DNA of 64,000 bases from Empedobacter brevis_A (GTDB lineage: Bacteria > Bacteroidota > Bacteroidia > Flavobacteriales > Weeksellaceae), in NCBI RefSeq assembly GCF_965118635.1, contig NZ_CBCPHV010000002.1, forward strand, positions 402,231 to 466,230, read 5' to 3'. The notes under the pieces are model-generated. The model did not search any database. It was not told where the DNA came from and saw only the letters and a program-made list of their open reading frames with translations. Made by a program: the position numbers and the translations under genes. This document shows positions 27,604 through 37,587 of this stretch, in pieces. How positions within the stretch are numbered: the stretch's first letter is position 1; the number at the start of each line of letters is the position of its first letter.

Positions 27604-29235
27604 AATAAGATTCTTCGACAAGCTAAGAATAATATAAAAAAAATAGAAACTTATGTTCCTATTGTGGTTAGAAATTGTCATCTCGAATGAAGTGACAACG
27701 GAATGAGAGATCTTTTTCTTAATAAAATTCAGTTTTCTCGATGCCTCGAAATGACAAGTAAAGGAGATTCTTCGAAGAGCTAAGAATAATATAAAAGCAA
27801 ATAGAAACCTATGTTCCTATTGTGGTTATAAAGATTGGTAATCGTTGATTGAGCGTAGTCGAAATCATAAGTAGATGATGAGATTCTTCGACAAGCTCAG
27901 AATGACAAAATTCGTTATAAAAAGTGAATCTGAATATTGAAAAAGGATTAGAAGAATGGCATTAAAAATCTCACGTTAAGAAAATGGTTGAATGCAGCGT
28001 TAAAAAGATTTTAGCCCGTAGGGTTTGTAAAATCTTTAGTGAAATGAGAACATTTTTAGTAGAGAGGTTTACAGCCAAGTCTTTTTTCGTTAGTTTTTTT
28101 GACGAAAAAAAGTGACAAAAGATTCTGCCTTTCTATAACTTCAAATACATCAGTATCAGCACCTAAATAATCATACTAAATTCTTACTTTCATTTTTTAT
28201 TCATAGTCTTTATTATTTTATGAATATTGAATTCATATGCCCTTCAGGGAAGCTCATCCAAAAAAAAATTTGAAATTAAAAATTTGAAATTAAAAGGAGA
28301 AGCTCCAGTGGAGCTTAGGTAATACTTATTTCTTACTTTCATTTTTTTACTCATCTAAAAAAACATTTGAAATTAAAAATTTGATATTAAGAGGAGAAGC
28401 TCCAGCGGAGCTTAGGTAATACTTATTTCTTACTTTCATTTTTTTGCTCATCCAAAAAAAGGAAACAAAAAAAGATGCCGACAGTAGACTCTCAATGATT
28501 CAACTAACTAAATTATTTCCATAAAGTTGGCAACTCGCTGCGCTCAAACACTCCAACTTTTATATTCCAATAATTTAGAGTTGAATTGCATCTCGATTCT
28601 AAATCGTCGGATTTTAAATTCGTTGTTAAAAGTGAATATTAATAAGAATAAAAACGTAGAACTTAACACATATCACGTAGAACTTAACACATATCACGTA
28701 GAACTTAACACATATCACGTATAACTTAAAAAACGTAAAAAACAAAACCTATGTTCCTATTGTGGTTATAAAGATTGGTAATCGTTGATTGAGCGTAGTA
28801 GAAATCATAAGTAGATGATGAGATTCTTCGATAAACTCAAAATAATAAAATCCTTTGTTACAAGTGAATTTGAAATTAAAAAAGAAGAAAATTAGTAGTT
28901 TATTATTTTATTACGTTCATTTTTATTCATGAGTTCTTATTGTTTTTAAATGAATTCATATGCCCTTCGGGGAAGTCTTGACACAAAAACGAACCAAAAA
29001 GATCAAGTCTGTGCTTCCAAGTCGGTCAATAATGCCTATTCACTAAATGTTTTAAATCATTCGCATATGAAATGCGAACAGTAAACCATTTTTAACGCTC
29101 ACTACGCCGAATTGACACTCGACTTTTCAGCAATGACGGTTTTTAGAATCTATTTTTAAAAAGTGAATCTGAATATTGAAAAAGGATTAGAAAAATGACA
29201 GAATAATTAAAACATTATTAGGCTTATTGAGAGTT
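27604..29235. repeat. Block of interspersed REP-like repeats, no genes
   Basis: A 1.6-kb non-coding block built from modules that recur elsewhere in the window. Module A (starts CTATGTTCCTATTGTGG, ends near AAGCTCAGAATGACAAAA) occurs near 27808 and 28747, and again near 33080, 33272, 33690 and 44847. Module B (GTCATCTCGAA ... CTCGAAATGACAA, an imperfect large palindrome) is near 27678 and again near 33559, 34731, 37591, 46066 and 60777. Module C (AAGTTGGCAACTCGCTG ... AATCGTCGGATTTTAAATTC) is near 28525, near 34415, and inverted at 60935-61025. Module D (CATATGCCCTTCAGGGAAGC ... AGTGGAGCTTAGGTAAT) is repeated several times. No transposase is nearby. Confidence 0.85.
28654..28727. repeat. 21-bp tandem repeat, 3.5 copies
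   Basis: Three perfect copies of a 21-base unit beginning ACGTAGAACTTAACACATA, plus a partial fourth, lie inside the repeat block. Single copies of similar sequence recur near 33221 and 44802. Confidence 0.9.
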
Positions 29236-29838
29236 TTAATCTTTAGAAATTAAGATTATTTTACCATTTCTTATTTCAAGTTCACCTTTTTTTTCTAAGA
29301 TTTTAATCGTTCGGATAACAGTTTCCACTCGTAATCCTGTTAAATCACCTAGCTGTTGTCTTGAGAAATTAATCAAATATTCAGCTTCATTATTTTGATC
29401 ATGTGCACGCAAATAATATAATAATTTAATTAATCTCCTTTCGGGTGTTTGAGAGGAGATTTCTGGTGCCATTATAGATTTATAATATAAACGACGAGCC
29501 AGACTTTTGTTTACAATTAAAGATACTTCGGGATGTGATTTTAATAATTCAAAAAAAGATGTTTTAGGAATTTGAATTACCTTCCCTTTGGTTACTGCGA
29601 TTGCATTCGCAGGATAAGGTTCGTCTACAAACAAAGGCGGCTCACCAAAACTTTGACCTTCGATAAAAATATTCTGTATAAATTCTTTTCCTTCTTCAGA
29701 AAAATTATTCATTTTAACCTTCCCTTCCACAATTTGATAATAATAAGATGGATAATGTCCCACTTCAAAAAAGACCTCTTTCTTTTTGAAATCTCTTATT
29801 TCTCCACCAAATTCTATTAACAGTTCTTCATTAATCAT
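29236..29838 (-). CDS. Crp/Fnr-family transcription regulator
   Basis: A 200-aa regulator. Residues ~15-120 form a cyclic-nucleotide-binding-type beta roll (KEVFFEVGHYPSYYYQIVEGKVKM ... EGQSFGEPPLF). The C-terminal helix-turn-helix is RQQLGDLTGLRVETVIRTIKILEKKG (~150-175). No N-terminal Cys cluster is seen, so it is not an Fe-S FNR; ligand unknown. It is the last gene of a ClC/UDG-like/Crp operon, with an 18-base gap to the previous gene. The neighbouring flavohaemoglobin gene has a palindrome at about -44 that could be its target (inference). Confidence 0.88.
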   Translation of the reverse strand: MINEELLIEFGGEIRDFKKKEVFFEVGHYPSYYYQIVEGKVKMNNFSEEGKEFIQNIFIEGQSFGEPPLFVDEPYPANAIAVTKGKVIQIPKTSFFELLKSHPEVSLIVNKSLARRLYYKSIMAPEISSQTPERRLIKLLYYLRAHDQNNEAEYLINFSRQQLGDLTGLRVETVIRTIKILEKKGELEIRNGKIILISKD

Positions 29839-29856
29839 GTTAAAATAAATTACGAT

Positions 29857-30444
29857 TTATTTAGATAAAATATTTTCCACTAAAGTAGTTAAATTCGGAA
29901 GTATATTTTCTTTAAACCAAGGGTTTTTATTCATCCATATAAAATTGCGTGGCGATGGATGCGGAAGAGGAAAATAATGAGGTAAATAGTCTTTAAAATG
30001 AATAATATTCTCGGTAATATTTTTATGATTATTATCTTTCAAATAATATTTTTGTGCGTATTGACCAATCAACAAAATAAGTTCTACTTCTTTCATTTCG
30101 TCTAATAAACGATGATGCCACAAAGGAGCGCATTCTTTTCTTGGTGGCAAATCGCCTGACTTTCCTTTCCCAGGATAACAAAAGCCTATAGGCAATAAGG
30201 CAAAAAACTTGGGATTATAAAACTCTTCTGTTGTCACGTTTAACCATTTACGTAATTCATTTCCACTCGCATCATCCCATGGAATCCCAGTTTGATGCAC
30301 TCTTAAACCCGGAGCTTGTCCTACAATCACAATTTTAGATTCTGGATGCGCCTGTACAATAGGATTAGCGCCTAAAGGTAAAAATGGTTCACAAACTTTA
30401 CATGCACGAACCTCCTGTAATAAATTATCGAATTTATTTGTCAT
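29857..30444 (-). CDS. Uracil-DNA glycosylase family protein
   Basis: A 195-aa member of the UDG superfamily. Motif 1 is VIVGQAPGLRVHQTGIPWDDASGNELR (GQAPG type, as in Fe-S family 4/5-like enzymes). The late motif PLPHPSPRN is the active-site HPSPR. Cys at CKVCEPF near the N-terminus fits only part of a four-Cys Fe-S cluster. The start is ATG 30444, which overlaps the ClC stop as ATGA; a longer in-frame start at 30534 would run deep into the ClC gene and is unlikely. Role: DNA repair or a related activity on nucleobases. Confidence 0.85.
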   Translation of the reverse strand: MTNKFDNLLQEVRACKVCEPFLPLGANPIVQAHPESKIVIVGQAPGLRVHQTGIPWDDASGNELRKWLNVTTEEFYNPKFFALLPIGFCYPGKGKSGDLPPRKECAPLWHHRLLDEMKEVELILLIGQYAQKYYLKDNNHKNITENIIHFKDYLPHYFPLPHPSPRNFIWMNKNPWFKENILPNLTTLVENILSK

Positions 30445-31712
30445 TTCTTCAGTGCTAGCGTATAAACTGTAAAGGGATACATTTTTTTTGATAAACCATA
30501 ACTTATGAATGTGAATAAAGCTAAAGGTAGCCATAAAGCATATGAATTAAAAATTCCGAATGTTAAAAAAATAGCTGTGAATGGTGCATGCAACGTTGCA
30601 GCAACAGTAAAAGCTACTCCTAAAATTATAAAATTCAAAATAATAATATCAGGTGAAAAATATGTTTTCGCTAAAATTCCAACTATTAAACCTAAGCATG
30701 CTCCAGAAAAAATACTTGGTGCAAAAACTCCTCCGTCACCTCCTAGTTTTAATGTAAGTCCCGTTGTAAATGGTTTGATAAGAATTAGAATTAAAGTAAG
30801 AATTGCAAAACCTACCACATAATTTTTCTCTTTTGTTAATTGAATAATTGTATGATAACCAGAACCATATAATTCAGGTAAAAGATATAAAACACTTCCT
30901 AATAAAATAGAACCTGTTGCTAATTGTACAATTGGATGATTTTCTAAAAATGAAACATTCTTTGAAAAGCTTACAATTTTCGTCATATAAACGCCATAAA
31001 AACTTGCTAATCCACTCAAAATAATAAAGAAAGGGACAGCTGTATAATTCCATTCTTTCACTTCATCACCAAGATTTAGTAAAGGATGTACATCCATTAA
31101 AAATAGGATGATCGTAGAAAAAACTACACTGAGAATATGCGCGATCCAAAAAACTTTACTTTTTTGTTTTCCTATCGTTTCATACGAAAAAAATAAACCT
31201 GCCAACGGACTACAAAATAAGATCGTCACACCACTCGCAATAGCTGCTCCCATAAATTCTTTACGGTATTTTTTAAAAATAACATCCTTTCGTGAAGCCA
31301 TATCTCCCAAAGTTGCCGTTGCTACAACTGTGGAAACCTCAATCCCAGTTGTTCCACCAAAAATAACGGTTAGAAAGCCATTGAAAAAATGAGAAAGAAC
31401 TTTATTTGGAGGAATTCTTTTCTGTGAACGAATAGCCACTAACACTTCGGAGATTCCTTTGTTTTTCTTTTTATCAAACACAAATTGACGCAAAAAATAA
31501 ATCAGCGTCAATCCAATAAAAGGAAAAATTAGAAAGAATAATTTAAAATTTTTCGCTTTATTTAGAAGTAAATGTTCATACTGTTCTACCAAATTTTTGA
31601 ACATTAAAGTTATTAATCCTACCGAAATTCCTACCAATACAGAACAAAGTATTATTCTGCTCCATTTTATCCATCGATAGTTTTTTCGAGATACATGCAT
31701 TTTATATTTCAT
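30441..31712 (-). CDS. ClC-family chloride channel/antiporter
   Basis: A 423-aa polytopic membrane protein. ClC marks: IFGGTTGIEVSTVVATATLGD (the GREGP-equivalent loop with the gating Glu in GIEVS), SPLAGLFFSYE and GGDGGVFAPSIFSGACLG (the GxFxP anion-site loop). No CBS domains follow, as usual for short bacterial ClCs. The start is ATG 31712; a TTG one codon upstream gives only one extra residue. It overlaps the UDG-like gene by ATGA, so translation is coupled. Channel or Cl/H exchanger cannot be told with certainty. Confidence 0.9.
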   Translation of the reverse strand: MKYKMHVSRKNYRWIKWSRIILCSVLVGISVGLITLMFKNLVEQYEHLLLNKAKNFKLFFLIFPFIGLTLIYFLRQFVFDKKKNKGISEVLVAIRSQKRIPPNKVLSHFFNGFLTVIFGGTTGIEVSTVVATATLGDMASRKDVIFKKYRKEFMGAAIASGVTILFCSPLAGLFFSYETIGKQKSKVFWIAHILSVVFSTIILFLMDVHPLLNLGDEVKEWNYTAVPFFIILSGLASFYGVYMTKIVSFSKNVSFLENHPIVQLATGSILLGSVLYLLPELYGSGYHTIIQLTKEKNYVVGFAILTLILILIKPFTTGLTLKLGGDGGVFAPSIFSGACLGLIVGILAKTYFSPDIIILNFIILGVAFTVAATLHAPFTAIFLTFGIFNSYALWLPLALFTFISYGLSKKMYPFTVYTLALKK

Positions 31713-31715
31713 CAA

Positions 31716-31741
31716 TAAAAAAGGAGAAGCTTAGCTCCTCC
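31716..31741 (-). terminator. Terminator of hmp
   Basis: Read on the - strand, GGAGGAGC, loop TAA and GCTTCTCC form an 8-bp stem followed by T's. It separates hmp from the ClC operon start and lies 20 bases past the hmp stop. Confidence 0.75.
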
Positions 31742-31761
31742 ACTATTTTGTTAATATTTGA

Positions 31762-32967
31762 TTATAGCGATTTTGGACCAAATTCTTCAAAGAAAATTTG
31801 TTCTTCCTTCACTTGATTTGTTTTAAGATTATCAACCATTTTTTCAATAAAAATGCGAGGTCCACAAACATAATATTCAGCATCTTTATCAAATTTCCAA
31901 TCTGCTATTTTTGTAAAATCAATATGACCTTGCAAAATACTAGGATCTGCAATTGTTTCTTCTACATTATCATAAAATTGGTATTTGCTCAATTTAGAAT
32001 GATTGCTTTCTATATGTTTTATTTTATCTGCAAATGCATGTACTTCTTTGTTTCGACAAGCATGTATCCAAACAACATCATGTTCTACTTTTTCGTTCAA
32101 GTCTAATGTTTCTAACATAGATAATAAAGGTGTTTGTCCTATTCCTCCACTTATAAATACTTTTTTATTTTCATTTTCTTGTAAGACAAAATTTCCAGCA
32201 GGCGAAGACAATTCTACTTCGCTTCCTTCAAAAATATAATCGTGTAAATAATTACTAATCATTCCTTCTACTTGAATATGTGCACCACGTTCACGCTTTA
32301 CCGAAATACGATAATATTCACCATTTGGTGCAGAAGAAATACTATATTGACGAATCTGTTCTAAATTTAGTTCAGGCAAAAACACTTTAATGCTTAAATA
32401 TTGACCTGGTTTATGTTCTGGTATTGTCTGTCCGTCTTTAGGTTTTAAATAAAACGACGTAATTTCAGAAGATTCTTCTACTTTACTTTTTACAATAAAT
32501 GAACGCCAACCTAACCAATTTCCTTTTTCTTCTTTTTTAGTATCGTATATTTTTTGTTCGTGACCAATCATAATATCAGCCAACTGATTGTAAGCTGCAG
32601 ACCACGCTTCAAGTATTTCATCGGTAGCTGCTTCTTGCAAAACTTCTTTAATAGAAGCTAACAAATGTGTTCCCACAATATTATATTGTTCTGGTTGTAT
32701 ATTCAAGCTCGTATGTTTTTGACCAATCATATCAATTACTGGCATTAAAACCCCTGGATTAGAAATGTTTTCAGCATAAGATAATACAGCCATTGCCAAT
32801 GCTGTCTGTTGTTTACCGGAATTTTGATTTCCCATATTAAACAAATTCTTCAATTCTGGATGATGCGTAAACATACGTGTATAAAAATGTTTTGTAAGTG
32901 TAACACCGTTTTCTTTTAATACAGGAACGGTTGCTAAGATGATTTCTTTATGTTGTTGTGTAAGCAT
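31762..32967 (-). CDS. hmp: Flavohaemoglobin, nitric oxide dioxygenase
   Basis: Converts nitric oxide to nitrate with O2 and NAD(P)H. The globin domain occupies residues 1-~140, with the haem-ligand His in GQKHTSL (~78) and the downstream QYNIVGTHLL helix. The FAD-binding domain (GQYLSIKVFLP, RQYSISSAP) and NAD domain (FISGGIGQTPLLSML, YYVCGPRIFIEKMV) follow. At 401 aa it is the full length of E. coli Hmp. I chose ATG 32967 (MLTQQHKEII), the family start, over an in-frame start at 32991. A -7 box and a 22-bp palindrome precede it. Confidence 0.95.
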   Translation of the reverse strand: MLTQQHKEIILATVPVLKENGVTLTKHFYTRMFTHHPELKNLFNMGNQNSGKQQTALAMAVLSYAENISNPGVLMPVIDMIGQKHTSLNIQPEQYNIVGTHLLASIKEVLQEAATDEILEAWSAAYNQLADIMIGHEQKIYDTKKEEKGNWLGWRSFIVKSKVEESSEITSFYLKPKDGQTIPEHKPGQYLSIKVFLPELNLEQIRQYSISSAPNGEYYRISVKRERGAHIQVEGMISNYLHDYIFEGSEVELSSPAGNFVLQENENKKVFISGGIGQTPLLSMLETLDLNEKVEHDVVWIHACRNKEVHAFADKIKHIESNHSKLSKYQFYDNVEETIADPSILQGHIDFTKIADWKFDKDAEYYVCGPRIFIEKMVDNLKTNQVKEEQIFFEEFGPKSL

Positions 32968-32988
32968 AACTATTTTTTTTATTCTTGA

Positions 32989-32996
32989 CAAAACTA
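32989..32996 (-). promoter_or_regulatory. hmp promoter -7 box
   Basis: On the - strand TAGTTTTG matches TAnnTTTG exactly, about 22 bases before the hmp ATG. No convincing -33 box lies at the usual distance, as expected of an activator-dependent promoter. Confidence 0.55.
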
Positions 32997-33015
32997 CATC
33001 ACGACCATATTACAT

Positions 33016-33037
33016 ACTTATGCTTGCAATCATAAGT
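33016..33037. promoter_or_regulatory. 22-bp operator-like palindrome upstream of hmp
   Basis: Arms ACTTATG and CATAAGT are perfect, and the centre is the palindrome TTGCAA; only one base pair of the 22-bp dyad is mismatched. Its centre lies about 33 bases upstream of the -7 box, close to the position used by Crp/Fnr-type activators. The Crp/Fnr gene at 29.2-29.8 kb is a candidate binder (inference). Confidence 0.5.
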
Positions 33038-33061
33038 TTTGAATAATGACCGATATCATTG

Positions 33062-34830
33062 TATAGAAAAGTAAAAATCTATGTTTCTATTGTTTATAAA
33101 GATAGGTAATCGTTGATTGAGCGTAGTCGAAATCATAAGTAGATGATAAGATTCTTCGGCAAGCTCAGAATGACAAAATCCGTTATAAAAAGTGAATTTG
33201 AATATTAATAAAAATAAAAACGTAGAACTTAATACATATCACGAAGAACTTAAAAAAACGTAAAAAACAAAATCTATGTTCCTATTGTGGTTATAAAGAT
33301 TGGTAATCGTTGATTGAGCGTAGTCGAAATCATAAGTAGATGATGAGATTCTTCGGCAAGCTCAGAATGACAAAACCCGTGATTAAAAGTGAATTTGAAT
33401 ATTGAAAAAGGATTAGAGAAATGGCATTAAAAATCTCACGTTAAGATGCGAGACGCGAAATTCGAAATTCGAAGTGTGAGTTTTGAGTTTTGAGGTGGGA
33501 AGTGCGAGATGTGAGTATTGAGAAATGTAGAAAGTTGCTATTGTAGTTTGAAAAAATTGTCATCTCGAATGAAGTGTGAACGATATGAGAGATCTTTTAC
33601 TTAATAAAATTCAGATTTCTCGATGCCTCGAAATGACAAGTAAAGGAGATTCTTCGACAAGCTAAGAATAATATAAAAGCAAATAGAAACCTATGTTCCT
33701 ATTGTGGTTAGTAAAGATTGGTAATCGTTGATTGAGCGTAGTCGAAATCATAAGTAGATGATGAGATTCTTCGGCAAGCTCAGAATGACAAAACCCCTGA
33801 TTAAAAGTGAATCTGAATATTGAAAAAGGATTAGAAAATGGCATTAAAAATCTCACGTTAAGAAAATGGTTGAATGGAGCGTTAAAAAGATTTTAGCCCG
33901 TAGGGTTTGTAAAATCTTTAGTGAAATGAGAACATTTTTAGTAGAGAGGTTTACAGCCAAGTCTTTTTTCGTTAGTTTTTTTGACGAAAAAAAGTGACAA
34001 AAGATTCTGCCTTTCTATAACTTCAAATTCATATGTCCTTCAGGGAAGCTTATCCAAAAAACATTTGAAATTAAGAGGAGAAGTTTCAGTGGAGCTTAGG
34101 TAATACTTATTTCTTCTTTTTCATTTTTTTATTCATAGTCTTTATTATTTTATGAATATTGAATTCATATACCCTTCAGGGAAGCTCATCCAAAAAAACA
34201 TTTGAAATTAAAAATTTGAAATTAAGAGGAGAAGTTCCAGTGGAGCTTAGGTAATATTTGTTTATTACTTTCATTTTTTATTCATAGTCTTTATTATTTA
34301 TGAATATTGAATTCATTTGCCCTTCGGGGAAGCTCATCCAAAAAAACATTTGAAATTAAAAGGAGGAGCCACGGAGTGGCTCAGGTAATTCAACTTACTA
34401 AATTATTTCCATAAAGTTGGCAACTCGCTGCTCTCAGACACTCCAACTTTTATATTCCAATAATTTCGAGTTGAATAGCATCTCGATTCTAAATCGTCGG
34501 ATTTTAAATTCAATATTAAAAGTAAATTTGAATATTGAAAAAGGATTAGAAAATGGCATTAAAACTCTCACGTTAAGATGCGAGACGCGAAATTCGAGAT
34601 GCGAAGTGCGAGGTGCGAGGTGCGGAATTCGAAATTCGAAGTGTGAGATGTAAGTTTTGAGTTTTGAGGTGGGAAGTGCGAGATGTGAGTTTTGAGAAAT
34701 GTAGAAAGTTGCTATTATAGTTTGAAAAAATGTCATCTCGAAAGAGTGATAACGATATGAGAGATCTATTAATCCTTTTATAAATCTTTAGATTTCTCGA
34801 TGCGTCAAAATGACAAGGAAATAAAAATTA
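33062..34830. repeat. Second block of REP-like interspersed repeats
   Basis: About 1.8 kb of non-coding sequence made of the same modules as the 27.6-29.2 kb block: module A three times (near 33080, 33272, 33690), module B near 33559 and 34731, module C near 34415, module D several times. Purine-rich GCGAAATTCGAAGTGCGAG-like tracts lie near 33450 and 34580. Module order partly repeats that of the first block, including the AAAATGGTTGAATG...GTTAAAAAGATTTTAGCCCG stretch (27981 and 33862), so one block looks copied from the other. Confidence 0.85.
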
Positions 34831-35014
34831 CAATCAGATTAGATAATTTAACTCTTTAGACTGAGTTTAATCTACATTTAACTCCCAAAACTTCTAAATT
34901 TTATTTGGATATTCAGTAATTTAGAAATACATTTAAGAGATGCATATTATAAGTGAATAGCTCTGCTAAAACTACTCATGATATCATAAACTTTAAAATT
35001 TTAAAATATTGCCT

Positions 35015-36352
35015 ATGGAAGACATGATCCTTTACAATCGGCTTCAGTTTGCGTTTACGATTACCTTTCACTATTTGTTCCCTCAACTCACAATGGGACT
35101 CTCGCTAATGATTGTTTATTTTAAATGGAAATTTCTAAGAACAAAAAATGAAGATTATAACAATGCTTCTAAATTCTGGATGAAGATTTTCGCCCTAAAC
35201 TTCGCAATGGGTGTGGTTACAGGTATCCCAATGGAGTTTCAGTTTGGTACCAATTGGGCTAAGTTCTCGGAACTAACAGGTGGTATCATTGGACAAACAT
35301 TAGCTATGGAAGGTATGTTCTCCTTCTTTTTAGAATCTTCTTTTTTGGGGATGTTTCTTTTTGGTGAAAAGCTACTTGGACAAAAATTACACTTTCTTTC
35401 GGGCCTAATGGTCTTTATTGGTTCTTGGGCTAGTGGTTTTCTTATTATTGCCACACATTCTTGGATGCAGCATCCTGTAGGATATGAAATATTAGAAAAC
35501 GGAAAGTTTGTTTTAAACAACTTTAGTTCATTGTTTTCTAATCCATGGTTATGGCCATCTTATTTCCACAATCAAGCCGCATCGCTTATTACGAGTTCTT
35601 TCTTCGTTACAGCAGTTGGTGCTTTTTATTTGCTGAATAATAAGCATAGTCGCTTCGGTAAACTATTTGTTAAAAGTGGTGTTATTTTCGGTGTCATTTC
35701 TTCTCTTGTAGTTGCATTCCCTACTGGAGATTTAACAGCTAAAAATGTCGTTAAATACCAACCAGCAACTTTTGCTGCAATGGAAGGTATTTTTGAAACA
35801 GAAAAAGGAGGTTCGGAAATCGTATTAATTGGACAGCCCGATATGGTAAATAAAAAGCTGGATAATAAAATAGCGGTGCCTTATATCCTTAGTTTTCTAA
35901 CTTATCAAAGATGGGATGCAGAAATCAAAGGATTGAATAATTTTGACGAATCTATTCACCCAACCAATGTACCTGGTTTATATTATGCTTATCATATTAT
36001 GGCAGGTTTAGGAACTATTTTCATTGGTATTATGTTACTCGCATCATTTTTACTTTGGCGAAATAAATTGTTTCAAACAAAATGGTTGTTATGGATATTA
36101 ATGTTTATGATACCTTTTCCATATATCGCAAATACAGCTGGTTGGTACACGGCAGAATTAGGAAGACAACCTTGGTTGGTTTATAATTTGATGCGTATGG
36201 TAGACGGTGTCTCTCCTACTGTATCTTCAGGAAATACTTTATTCACTTTATTAGGTTTTGTAGGCCTTTATTTATTGCTTGGTTTACTCTTTTTATTATT
36301 GGTCTTTAAGATTATTAGAAAAGGTCCCGAAACTAAAATCTCACTTAAATAA
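35015..36352 (+). CDS. cydA: Cytochrome bd ubiquinol oxidase subunit I
   Basis: Terminal oxidase subunit carrying the haems; oxidises quinol and reduces O2 with high affinity. LQFAFTITFHYLFPQLTMG holds the N-terminal haem b595 His ligand, and the polytopic profile fits. GRQPWLVYNLMR near residue 385 is the conserved GRQPW motif. At 445 aa it is shorter than E. coli CydA (about 520), consistent with the short Q-loop type. I start at ATG 35015 rather than the TTG two codons upstream. cydB begins 6 bases after the stop. Confidence 0.95.
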   Translation: MEDMILYNRLQFAFTITFHYLFPQLTMGLSLMIVYFKWKFLRTKNEDYNNASKFWMKIFALNFAMGVVTGIPMEFQFGTNWAKFSELTGGIIGQTLAMEGMFSFFLESSFLGMFLFGEKLLGQKLHFLSGLMVFIGSWASGFLIIATHSWMQHPVGYEILENGKFVLNNFSSLFSNPWLWPSYFHNQAASLITSSFFVTAVGAFYLLNNKHSRFGKLFVKSGVIFGVISSLVVAFPTGDLTAKNVVKYQPATFAAMEGIFETEKGGSEIVLIGQPDMVNKKLDNKIAVPYILSFLTYQRWDAEIKGLNNFDESIHPTNVPGLYYAYHIMAGLGTIFIGIMLLASFLLWRNKLFQTKWLLWILMFMIPFPYIANTAGWYTAELGRQPWLVYNLMRMVDGVSPTVSSGNTLFTLLGFVGLYLLLGLLFLLLVFKIIRKGPETKISLK

Positions 36353-36358
36353 CTAGTT

Positions 36359-37435
36359 ATGGAAATATTTTGGTTTATCGTATTAATGACGATGTTAGGG
36401 ATTTATGTCATCCTTGACGGATATGATTTTGGAGCAGGAATCGTCCATCTATTCTTTGCTAAAACAGAAGAAGAAAAGAAAGCTGTAACCAATGCGATTG
36501 GTCCATTTTGGGATGCCAACGAAGTATGGCTTATCGCAGCCGGTGGAGTATTATTCTTTGCTTTCCCTACACTATATGCTTCCGCCTTCAGTGGTTTCTA
36601 TTTACCACTAATGTTCGTTTTATGGCTACTGATATTCAGAGCTATCGGATTAGAATTAAGAGGACAAGTACACAATAGTATTTGGGAAGCTATTTGGGAT
36701 AAAGCATTTGGTATCGCAAGTTTATTATTAGCACTTTTCTTTGGTGCTGCTTTAGGAAATGTTGTTCGCGGTGTAAACCTTGGGATGGTAGAAAATGGTG
36801 TTTCAACACAAGAATCTCACTATTTCTTTTTACAACTTTGGAACCCTACCCTTGATCCACTTGCCGAAGTTCATGGAGTTATAGATTGGTTTACTTTATT
36901 GTTAGGTATTGTAGCGGTAGTTACACTAACCATTCATGGTGCAAACTGGGTAATACTAAAAACGTCTTCCGAGCTAAATCAAAGGCTTAAAAAGATTATT
37001 TTTAGACTGAACTTTGTTTTATTGATATTGGTTATTGCATCAGCTTGTTTATGGAATTATGTAAGACCATTTCCGCTGACTAATTTTCAAACTCATTACT
37101 GGCTTTGGATATTCCCTATTATTGGAGCAATAGGATTATTCGGGTTATTCCGAATCAATAAATTCAAAAAGGATAGTACTGGTTTTCTATTTTCTTCGTT
37201 GTTTATATTTGGAAGTTTTGCTACAACCGTTGCTTCCATGTTCCCTATTTTATTGCCTTCAACGAATAGTGTGAATCCATCTTTAACTGTTCAAAATGCT
37301 GCGGCTCACGAATATGGACTATCGGTAGGACTTGGATGGTTTGCTGTTGCTGCTATTTTAGTTATTTTATATTTTGTTATTCAGTTCAGAGTATTCAAAG
37401 GTAAAATGGATGATATGGGATATGGTGAACATTAA
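36359..37435 (+). CDS. cydB: Cytochrome bd ubiquinol oxidase subunit II
   Basis: Haem-free partner of CydA in the inner membrane. The start MEIFWFIVLMTMLGIYVILDGYDFGAG is the classic CydB opening with the conserved DGYDFG acidic site. PFWDANEVWLIAAGGVLFFAFP is the second hallmark. At 358 aa it is the usual length, with about eight or nine helices. No cydX-like micro-gene is seen in the 70 bases before the terminator. Together with hmp nearby it suggests adaptation to low O2 and nitric oxide. Confidence 0.95.
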   Translation: MEIFWFIVLMTMLGIYVILDGYDFGAGIVHLFFAKTEEEKKAVTNAIGPFWDANEVWLIAAGGVLFFAFPTLYASAFSGFYLPLMFVLWLLIFRAIGLELRGQVHNSIWEAIWDKAFGIASLLLALFFGAALGNVVRGVNLGMVENGVSTQESHYFFLQLWNPTLDPLAEVHGVIDWFTLLLGIVAVVTLTIHGANWVILKTSSELNQRLKKIIFRLNFVLLILVIASACLWNYVRPFPLTNFQTHYWLWIFPIIGAIGLFGLFRINKFKKDSTGFLFSSLFIFGSFATTVASMFPILLPSTNSVNPSLTVQNAAAHEYGLSVGLGWFAVAAILVILYFVIQFRVFKGKMDDMGYGEH

Positions 37436-37511
37436 AAATCAATATTTTGATCAACAAGATTTTATTCATAAAATGAAATTTTCACATTAATCATTTTAAT
37501 ATAGTTCAATA

Positions 37512-37553
37512 AAAAATCCTCGTATTTAGAGTTCTAAATACGAGGATTTTTTT
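37512..37553 (+). terminator. Terminator of cydAB
   Basis: A perfect 18-bp stem (AAAAATCCTCGTATTTAG / CTAAATACGAGGATTTTT) with a four-base loop and a T-run lies about 75 bases past cydB. Confidence 0.92.
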
Positions 37554-37587
37554 CTGGTTCTTCGATTGAAACTATTTTAAGACATAA

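Noticed and set aside
28527..28724. Open frame with MATRCAQTLQLLYSNN, repeated at 34417-34653
   Set aside because: Both lie inside interspersed module C and downstream tandem repeats, lack a promoter, and the module also occurs inverted at 60.9-61.1 kb. Treated as repeat DNA.
30445..30534. Upstream start for the UDG-like gene
   Set aside because: It would overlap the ClC gene by about 90 bases, while the ATGA overlap at 30441-30444 is the normal coupled arrangement.
27604..34830. Insertion sequence or prophage
   Set aside because: No transposase, integrase or phage gene lies in the repeat blocks; only short modular repeats.
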